Shown here: positions 58,531 through 64,000 of the stretch, in pieces
How the letters are laid out: every line of letters starts with the position of its first letter
How positions within the stretch are numbered: the stretch's first letter is position 1
NCBI GenBank assembly: GCA_964525555.1
Contig: CAZGHN010000002.1
Coordinates: 124,001 to 188,000 of the forward strand
Length of the DNA stretch: 64,000 nucleotides
Direction: 5' to 3'
DNA from: JAFGHJ01 sp964525555
Lineage (GTDB): Bacteria; Hydrothermota; UBA3072
Made by a program: the position numbers and the translations under genes
The notes under the pieces: generated by a model
What the model saw: the letters and a program-made list of their open reading frames with translations, nothing else
Told to the model about the DNA's origin: nothing
Databases searched by the model: none

Positions 58531-59053
58531 TTTTCATGTACTCCTTGAGTAATTCTTTTCGTGCATAATAGAGTCTGGACATTATTGTGCCTTCGGGTAA
58601 ACCAAGTGCTTCTGATATCTCCTTGTAACTCATTTCTGCGTAATGACGCAGGTAAATAATTTCCTTTTTTTCTTTGTCTAATTTTGAAAGAGCTTTCTGC
58701 AAATTTTCTACTTTCTCCTTTTTCTCAAGATGTTCTTCAGGAGAAACAATAATCCTAAGCGGCAATCCCCGTTCTGTTTTTTCTTCTTCTTTTTTTTCTC
58801 TCTTGTATCTCGTCAATGCTTCATTCTTGATTATAGCGTACAACCATGGAAAAAAAGGACTGTTGGTATCAAATCTTTTTATTCCTTTCCAGGCGTTAAC
58901 AAATCCCTGTTGAGAAATATCCCATGCGTCGGTTGGATTCTTTGTATAATATAGTGCCACATTGTAAGCTCTCTTCATATATTTTTTAACAAGTACCTCA
59001 TAAGCTTCCATATCGCCTTTCTTAATTTTTTCAATCAAAATAGAATCATCCAT
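58523..59053 (-). CDS. ECF-type RNA polymerase sigma factor
   Basis: 176 aa. Region 2 is AYEVLVKKYMKRAYNVALYYTKNPTDAWDISQQGFVNAWKGIKRFD (residues about 15-63) and region 4 is LSKLDKEKKEIIYLRHYAEMSYKEISEALGLPEGTIMSRLYYARKEL (about 124-172). It directs RNA polymerase to a stress or envelope regulon; the target promoters are not known. It is first in a three-gene operon with a putative anti-sigma factor. Confidence 0.95.
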   Translation of the reverse strand: MDDSILIEKIKKGDMEAYEVLVKKYMKRAYNVALYYTKNPTDAWDISQQGFVNAWKGIKRFDTNSPFFPWLYAIIKNEALTRYKREKKEEEKTERGLPLRIIVSPEEHLEKKEKVENLQKALSKLDKEKKEIIYLRHYAEMSYKEISEALGLPEGTIMSRLYYARKELLKEYMKNE

Positions 59054-59237
59054 AAGTATTAATCCTTTATCCGGCTTTTATTCAAAAATTTCTTAGATTA
59101 TAATGAAAAACCGAGAAATTACAAGATATTTTTACATAAATTGGGAAAGCTCTTCCTTTACACTTGACTTTTAAGAATGCAAAGTTAGTTTATTTATACT
59201 GATATCTTAGATATCTTATAAGACAGGAGGAGTCGAG

Positions 59238-59402
59238 ATGATTAATAAAAAATTGTTAGATATACTTGTATGCCCTAAGTGTAAAGGTTCCCTTAGGTTA
59301 GACGAAGATAAAAAGAAACTAATATGTAAAGAATGTAAGCTTGCATATCCTATTAAGGATGATATCCCAGTCATGTTAATAGAGGAAGCAGAAGAATTAT
59401 GA
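59238..59402 (+). CDS. UPF0434/Trm112-like zinc-binding small protein
   Basis: 54 aa from ATG 59238, with AGGAGGAG 7 bases ahead. MINKKLLDILVCPKCKGSLRL...LICKECKLAYPIKDDIPVMLIEEA is the UPF0434 (YcaR) pattern, with four Cys that form a zinc ribbon and the conserved YPI-x-DxIPVML end. Cytoplasmic; it may help a methyltransferase fold, as Trm112 does. Its stop overlaps the start of the PorU-like gene by 4 bases. Confidence 0.92.
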   Translation: MINKKLLDILVCPKCKGSLRLDEDKKKLICKECKLAYPIKDDIPVMLIEEAEEL

Positions 59403-62400
59403 TAATATTTTGTTTATTTTCTTTAATTACGGTACTTACTGATACGCCGGATTCCCTTGTCTTAAAGTATTCTGCAGAATATGATAAAAATATAATAGGG
59501 GATAAAGTTCGATATAATTTGAAAGATGGCGGATTTTTTCCCGACGAAAAGGGTTTTCCCGAATTAGCTTCGGTTAAAAGAAGAATATTGACTCCTGTAA
59601 AAGGTAAGGTCGATTTGAGATATAAGGTTTTGAGTACGCGTACTGAGAGAGGGATACCAACCACTATTCAGTTTTACGGAGAAGAAGATATAAGGAAGAT
59701 ACCTGAGAACTACACTCCTCTTCCGGTAGCAATAGAAGAGAATAACCCTTCTCCGAATGGTAATGCTACTATAGTAATAAATCCTTTTTCCTTTGATGGG
59801 AGAAAAGTGAGCGTAAGAAGTGAGATTTTGATTAAGATATATTTTAGAGGTGGAAAGTGGGTAAGTCCAAGGGGATATCAGAAGAGAAATTCTCATGTTT
59901 TCTTGAATAAAATTAGAGGTCAGGAAATAAGGCCGTCAGGAATTCGCGGTATTCGACAGGGAGAGTTTTTATATGCAAAAATAAAAACTACGAGGGAAGG
60001 TTTATACGAGGTTACGCCGGAAGACCTCCAGGCTATTGGCTTAAATCCTTCTAATATCGATCCAAGAGAAATAGAAGTTCTTAACGGTTATGACAGGGTC
60101 ATGAAATGGAAGATGGATAGTCTTGTGGCTATGGATACTCTTCCGGGAGTATTGCCGGCGATATATGAAGTTGACGGAGACGGCTCCTTTGAAACGGGAG
60201 AAAGGATTATTTTTTATGCTCATTCTCTTTCCGGATGGAGCAGGAATAAATTTTTCTTAATTTATTCCTTTTATTATCACCCTTATACCGATACGAATGT
60301 ATATTGGTTAAGGTTTAGCGGAGAAAATCCATTGGAAATGACATCTATTCCGCAAACAGGAGGTGCTGCTGTTTCACATTTTACCGACACGCTTCATCTT
60401 GAGGAAGACGAATATAGTCCTTTGAAATGCGGTCTTGCATGGGGATGGAAAGAGTTAAGTACAGAAAGCGGTTCGTCACAAGATAATTTGCCGGTCGCTT
60501 TTAATGTATCGAACAATTATAATGGCCAGGCATTCGTTCGTGTAGCTTTTTTCCCTAAAACTAGAGGAGACTATAGCTTAAATGTTTCTTTAAATGGTCA
60601 AAGTATCACCAAAACAATCCCTTCTCAAGGTACTGTATCAAGAGACAGAACTGTTTTCGTGGATACTTTAAATTCTCTTAATTCGGGTTTGAATAATTTA
60701 ATTGTGACATTGCAGACTTCTAACGAATCTATAATTATGGATTATATAGAAGTAATATATGAGAAGAGTTTAATTGCCGATAGTAATAAATTATTATTGA
60801 CGCAAGAACAACCTTCAAGCAGAGATCTTACTGTACAAGGATTTTCAAGTAACCCCTATGTCTTAAATGTTAGTGATTCCAGAAACCCTTTCCTGATATC
60901 ACACACTTTTAGTAATGGTAGTGCGAGTTTTGGTGCAGATTCAGGAAAGATATTATTACAATCTTTGCCATATTCTATTGAGGATATATCAAATTCGGAT
61001 CCCACATCTCTTTTTCAGGGCGGAGCTGATTGGGTTGCTATAACAGTAGATGAATTTATGCCGCATGCTTTGAGATTAAAGAATTGGAGAGAGACCCATC
61101 TCAGGGGTTTCACTTCACCTGTAAGTAAGGTAGTAAAAATTGGAGATATATACGATAATTTTTCATATGGAGTGCGGGATCCTTCTGCTATAAAGAGATT
61201 TATATATTGGACACAATTAAACTGGACTCCACCGGTTAGTTATGTTTTGCTATTTGGTGATGGCAGTTATGATGAGAAGAATTTAACAAGAGAAGAAAAG
61301 ACATCTTTCGTTCCAATACATACGGAAGGCGTTACAATTTATCAAGGTTCAGGATATCTTAGTTCGAATCCTTCCTGGGATAATTGGTATACCGATTTCA
61401 ACGAGAATGAAAAACCTGATATACCGATTGGAAGAGTAACTGTATCAAATACATCTGAGAGTAAAGAATGGATAGATAAATTGATAGATTACGAGAGAAG
61501 TACAGGAGATTGGAGAATGAGAGCGATTCTTTTGGCTGATGATGCTATTAAACTTGGTAAACTGCCAGTTAACGAGAAGGATCACACTGTGTCGATGGAA
61601 GGACTTTCCGATTTTTTACCGGAGTGGTTATATAGAGATAAGGTTTATCTAATGGAATATCCAATGGAGAACGGGACAAAACCGACTGCCAGACAGGCTA
61701 ATATCGAAGCAATGAAAAAGGGTGCTCTTGCGGGATTTTATCTTGGACACGGTAACTTAAGGCAGCTTACCGACGAAGTTGTTGTGCAGATCCAAGATAT
61801 CAATCTTTTTTCTAATTGGAGGAAAACGCCTTTTTATTTCTTTGGCTCTTGCGATGTTGGGTATTTTGAGAGACCGGACGAGAATTGTATCGGGGGATAC
61901 TCAATTCTATATAAGGATGGAGGTAATATAGTGTCAATTGCTGCGGGTAGAGCTACATCATATGGCTCTAACGCCTCACTTGGGCAAAAGATAGCAGGGT
62001 ATCTTTTTGCTGATTCGGTTGCTACTTCAGGGGATGCTTTTCTTTTTGCTAAGAATAGTGTAGGTGAAAAGACATATACTTTTTTCGGCGACCCTGCCAC
62101 TTCGATACTTATAGATTCTATCAGCTTGGGTGTTTTGATGCCTGATACAGCGGTGGGAGGAGAGAAATTGGAAGTAAGAGGTGAGGCGGTTAATGCGGCT
62201 GATAGAATTTTTTGTTTTGTAACAGAAGCTGCTTATGATACTATTCTGGATGCATCTGAAGGTACCGGAGTATTTGAAGCTTGTACAGTAAGAAAGGAAG
62301 GAAAGTCTTTATTCAGAGGCAGTTCTCCTATAGTCAATGATTCATTCGAGATAAAGGTTAATATTCCCTATGACATTGATGCGGATTCAGGAAAGATTAG

Positions 62401-63091
62401 TCTTTATTCAAGGGGAGATGAAGAATCTTATTATTCTTCTTATATATATTTTACTGAAGGTTCGCCCCCAGGAGATATGATCCCTCCTTCTGTAGAATTT
62501 AAAATTAGTGATAGAATTTTAAGAAGGGGAGATTTGATACCTCCCTCAGGGGAGATGATTCTTATTGTTACAGATAGTAGCGGGCTTGATTTAAGAGAAC
62601 AATCGAATCTTCAGGTAATAGTTAATGGTAACGATCAGTTCTATCTTGCAGATAGATTTTCTTATATAACAGGGAGTTCGACAACAGGCGAGGCCACATT
62701 TTCCTATGAAGCTTCCTATTTATCCGATTCTGTAAATTTTGAAGTGTATGCAAAGGATAATGCAGGTAATATAGCCACAGAAGAAATATCCTTCAGAATA
62801 GGAGAAGAAGAGTTGCTTTGGAATGTTGATAATTATCCGAATCCAATGAAAGATAAAACGGTTATAGTTTACCATCTTTCTGAAGATGTTTCCGTTACGA
62901 TAAAAATATTCACGATAGCGGGAAGATTGGTTAAAGAGCTATCACCAGGTATTTCCAGGTATGGGGCAAATTATGTGGAATGGGATGGGAGAGATAGAAG
63001 GGGACGAAAGGTTTCTAACGGTGTCTATTACTACGCGGTAAAAGCAGGTGATGCTGAACCGTATTTTGGTAAAATAGCGGTTATAAGATGA
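59399..63091 (+). CDS. PorU-like C25 (gingipain-fold) protease with FlgD-like C-terminal domain
   Basis: 1230 aa. A short signal peptide (about 1-15) leads to a propeptide-like beta region (about 20-540) and a C25 caspase-like domain (about 570-900). The catalytic His is in YLGHGNLRQLTDE (about residue 783) and the catalytic Cys in FFGSCDVGYFERPDENCIGGYS (about 818), the PorU/gingipain order. An Ig-like fold follows, and the last 90 residues form an FlgD-like domain with a sorting-type tail (GRLVKELSPGISRYGANYVEWDGRDRRGRKVSNGVYYYAVKAGDAEPYFGKIAVIR). PorU is the type IX sortase that cleaves the C-terminal signal and anchors cargo. A secreted C25 protease is the alternative. Confidence 0.8.
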   Translation: MIIFCLFSLITVLTDTPDSLVLKYSAEYDKNIIGDKVRYNLKDGGFFPDEKGFPELASVKRRILTPVKGKVDLRYKVLSTRTERGIPTTIQFYGEEDIRKIPENYTPLPVAIEENNPSPNGNATIVINPFSFDGRKVSVRSEILIKIYFRGGKWVSPRGYQKRNSHVFLNKIRGQEIRPSGIRGIRQGEFLYAKIKTTREGLYEVTPEDLQAIGLNPSNIDPREIEVLNGYDRVMKWKMDSLVAMDTLPGVLPAIYEVDGDGSFETGERIIFYAHSLSGWSRNKFFLIYSFYYHPYTDTNVYWLRFSGENPLEMTSIPQTGGAAVSHFTDTLHLEEDEYSPLKCGLAWGWKELSTESGSSQDNLPVAFNVSNNYNGQAFVRVAFFPKTRGDYSLNVSLNGQSITKTIPSQGTVSRDRTVFVDTLNSLNSGLNNLIVTLQTSNESIIMDYIEVIYEKSLIADSNKLLLTQEQPSSRDLTVQGFSSNPYVLNVSDSRNPFLISHTFSNGSASFGADSGKILLQSLPYSIEDISNSDPTSLFQGGADWVAITVDEFMPHALRLKNWRETHLRGFTSPVSKVVKIGDIYDNFSYGVRDPSAIKRFIYWTQLNWTPPVSYVLLFGDGSYDEKNLTREEKTSFVPIHTEGVTIYQGSGYLSSNPSWDNWYTDFNENEKPDIPIGRVTVSNTSESKEWIDKLIDYERSTGDWRMRAILLADDAIKLGKLPVNEKDHTVSMEGLSDFLPEWLYRDKVYLMEYPMENGTKPTARQANIEAMKKGALAGFYLGHGNLRQLTDEVVVQIQDINLFSNWRKTPFYFFGSCDVGYFERPDENCIGGYSILYKDGGNIVSIAAGRATSYGSNASLGQKIAGYLFADSVATSGDAFLFAKNSVGEKTYTFFGDPATSILIDSISLGVLMPDTAVGGEKLEVRGEAVNAADRIFCFVTEAAYDTILDASEGTGVFEACTVRKEGKSLFRGSSPIVNDSFEIKVNIPYDIDADSGKISLYSRGDEESYYSSYIYFTEGSPPGDMIPPSVEFKISDRILRRGDLIPPSGEMILIVTDSSGLDLREQSNLQVIVNGNDQFYLADRFSYITGSSTTGEATFSYEASYLSDSVNFEVYAKDNAGNIATEEISFRIGEEELLWNVDNYPNPMKDKTVIVYHLSEDVSVTIKIFTIAGRLVKELSPGISRYGANYVEWDGRDRRGRKVSNGVYYYAVKAGDAEPYFGKIAVIR

Positions 63092-63540
63092 AGGTTGTTG
63101 GTGTTATTGGAGGATCGAGAGTTCCTAAAAGAGTCTATGAAATCGCCTACAGAATGGGAGAGTTAATTGGGGAAAGAGACTACGTTCTTATAACCGGTGG
63201 ACTGGGTGGGGTTATGGAGGCAGCTTCAAAAGGGGCGAAAGAGAAAGGTGGATTTGTTATTGGTGTGCTACCTGGCAATAAGAGATCTAATGCTAATGAG
63301 TGGGTTGATGTTCCGATAATTACTGGTATGGGTCACGCGCGGAACGTAATTATAGCGCAAAGCGCAGATATATTGATAGCTATTGATGGTTCTGTAGGTA
63401 CGCAAAGTGAGATAGCTTTTTGTCATATTTACAAGAAAAAAATAATTGGCATAGAATGTAAACTACCTCTTCCCTTTGAAAGAGTGGATTCTCTGGAGGA
63501 AGCGATAGAGAAAGTAGACGAGTTTTTTTCTGAAAAGTAA
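63088..63540 (+). CDS. LOG-family-like (TIGR00725) nucleotide-binding protein
   Basis: 150 aa. GVIGGSRVPKRVYEIAYRMGELIGERDYVLITGGLGGVMEAASKGAKEKGGFVIGVLPG is the LOG/TIGR00725 Rossmann fold; GSVGTQSEIAF is its later conserved loop. Functions within this family are undefined; some relatives activate cytokinins, but a short TIGR00725 protein is not shown to do so. It overlaps the PorU-like gene by 4 bases, so it is coupled. Confidence 0.88.
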   Translation: MKVVGVIGGSRVPKRVYEIAYRMGELIGERDYVLITGGLGGVMEAASKGAKEKGGFVIGVLPGNKRSNANEWVDVPIITGMGHARNVIIAQSADILIAIDGSVGTQSEIAFCHIYKKKIIGIECKLPLPFERVDSLEEAIEKVDEFFSEK

Positions 63541-63721
63541 CCACAGATTTCACAGAGCCACACCCTACCAAATAATTAGCCACAGATAAACACGGATTAC
63601 CCAACCCACCCCAAAAAAATTATTTTTACCACAGAGAGCACAGAGATACACAGAGAGAAAAGAAAGATTATGTTGCCTTTTTAACACAAGTAGCCATTAA
63701 TATTTAAGCCCCTTGTAATTT
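63541..63721. repeat. Intergenic tract with CACAGAG repeats
   Basis: CCACAGATTTCACAGAGCC, GCCACAGATAAACACGGATT, CCCAACCCACCCC and ACCACAGAGAGCACAGAGATACACAGAG phrases: same dispersed repeat family, CACAGAG orientation. Confidence 0.75.
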
Positions 63722-64000
63722 TCATAAAATGCTTAGACACGCATAAATTGTTAAAGATGCAAAAGATAAGCAAAAAGTCAAAATCGAAATTACTTGGGCA
63801 ATAAATAGTACGCGTGTAATCTTAAACAGCTTCTTTGTTTCTTGGCTAGCAGGTATTTCCTTCGCCCCTTCTCCAGCCTTTAAAAAATCCAGTGCCGTAT
63901 GAGCTTTTTTTCGAGCTTCAATTGTCGGGCGAAATGCGGCGGCTAATGAGCAAGGTATGCAAAGGGCTAATAATATCCAGCTCAGTGCGAGAAAGTATTT
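63722..64000 (-). CDS. Partial membrane protein (5' end beyond window)
   Basis: The minus strand is open for 92 codons from the edge down to a TGA at 63722-63724. The visible part has two hydrophobic helices (YFLALSWILLALCIPCSLAAAF near the edge and LFIAQVISILTFCLSFASLTIY near the C-terminus) around a charged linker with basic and acidic residues. The N-terminus is not in the window, and the family is not recognisable. Confidence 0.6.
   Translation of the reverse strand, partial: KYFLALSWILLALCIPCSLAAAFRPTIEARKKAHTALDFLKAGEGAKEIPASQETKKLFKITRVLFIAQVISILTFCLSFASLTIYACLSIL

Noticed and set aside
21893..63721. The CACAGAG-type intergenic repeats as a CRISPR array
   Set aside because: The units are degenerate, unevenly spaced and lack distinct spacers or cas genes in the window.

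Overview
The window is an AT-rich stretch of a bacterial draft (probably metagenome-derived) assembly; a 100-N scaffold gap sits at 4491-4590. Ribosome binding sites are strong (AGGAGG) and promoters are canonical TTGACA/TATAAT with 16-17 bp spacers, which argues against Bacteroidota. Yet there are lipoproteins, an FlgD/type-A C-terminal sorting tail on six large proteins, and a gingipain-fold (C25) PorU-like protease, i.e. hallmarks of a type IX-like secretion system. Taken together this fits an uncultured lineage of the FCB/WOR-3 (Stahlbacteria-like) kind; that placement is inference.

Layout. 1-5241 (minus): a CNNM/CorC protein, ybeY, a PgpH-like 7TM-HD phosphodiesterase and phoH, preceded by two LysM coiled-coil envelope proteins. 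5258-5330: tRNA-Glu. 5681-9210 (plus): a large DUF4175-like membrane coiled-coil protein and a small exported partner. 9276-14161: a membrane protein, an acyl-CoA dehydrogenase, a flavinylated lipoprotein, a homocysteine methyltransferase module and an LPP20-like lipoprotein. 14207-20797 (minus): three paralogous Kelch-repeat secreted proteins. 20903-24117 (minus): nadA, mnmA and a second PP-loop protein. 24274-28005 (minus): two beta-propeller (BNR-like) secreted proteins. 28395-34845 (minus): a VIT/VWA protein, a lipoprotein acetolactate decarboxylase, a three-gene cluster (methyltransferase, AlkC/AlkD-like HEAT protein, radical SAM) and a small beta-barrel protein. 34983-35806: two small envelope proteins.

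35950-39074 (minus) is an arginine operon argG-argH-argR with two ArgR-box-like sites at its promoter. 39404-40576 is an MFS exporter. 40743-42854 is a YtrA-type GntR regulator with an ABC transporter. 43179-48825 holds small membrane proteins, an aldo/keto reductase, a copper-stress locus (Spy-like, DUF302, CopB-type ATPase) and a HAD hydrolase. 49218-54508 is an overlapping operon DUF5362, Mut7-C, SpoIID, SbcD-like, YhaN-like. Then come a diguanylate cyclase, an XRE regulator with a membrane protein behind a large palindromic operator, an ECF sigma/anti-sigma/YbjQ operon, and finally UPF0434, the PorU-like protease and a LOG-like protein.

The main system-level theme is secretion: the PorU-like protease is a plausible processing enzyme for the five secreted Kelch/BNR proteins. 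Unexplained structure includes a dispersed family of text-like intergenic repeats built on CACAGAG/CTCTGTG, apparent AUU/AUA/AUC start codons, a false-looking assembly gap, near-leaderless promoters, and an operator-dense regulator cassette bounded by inverted repeats.
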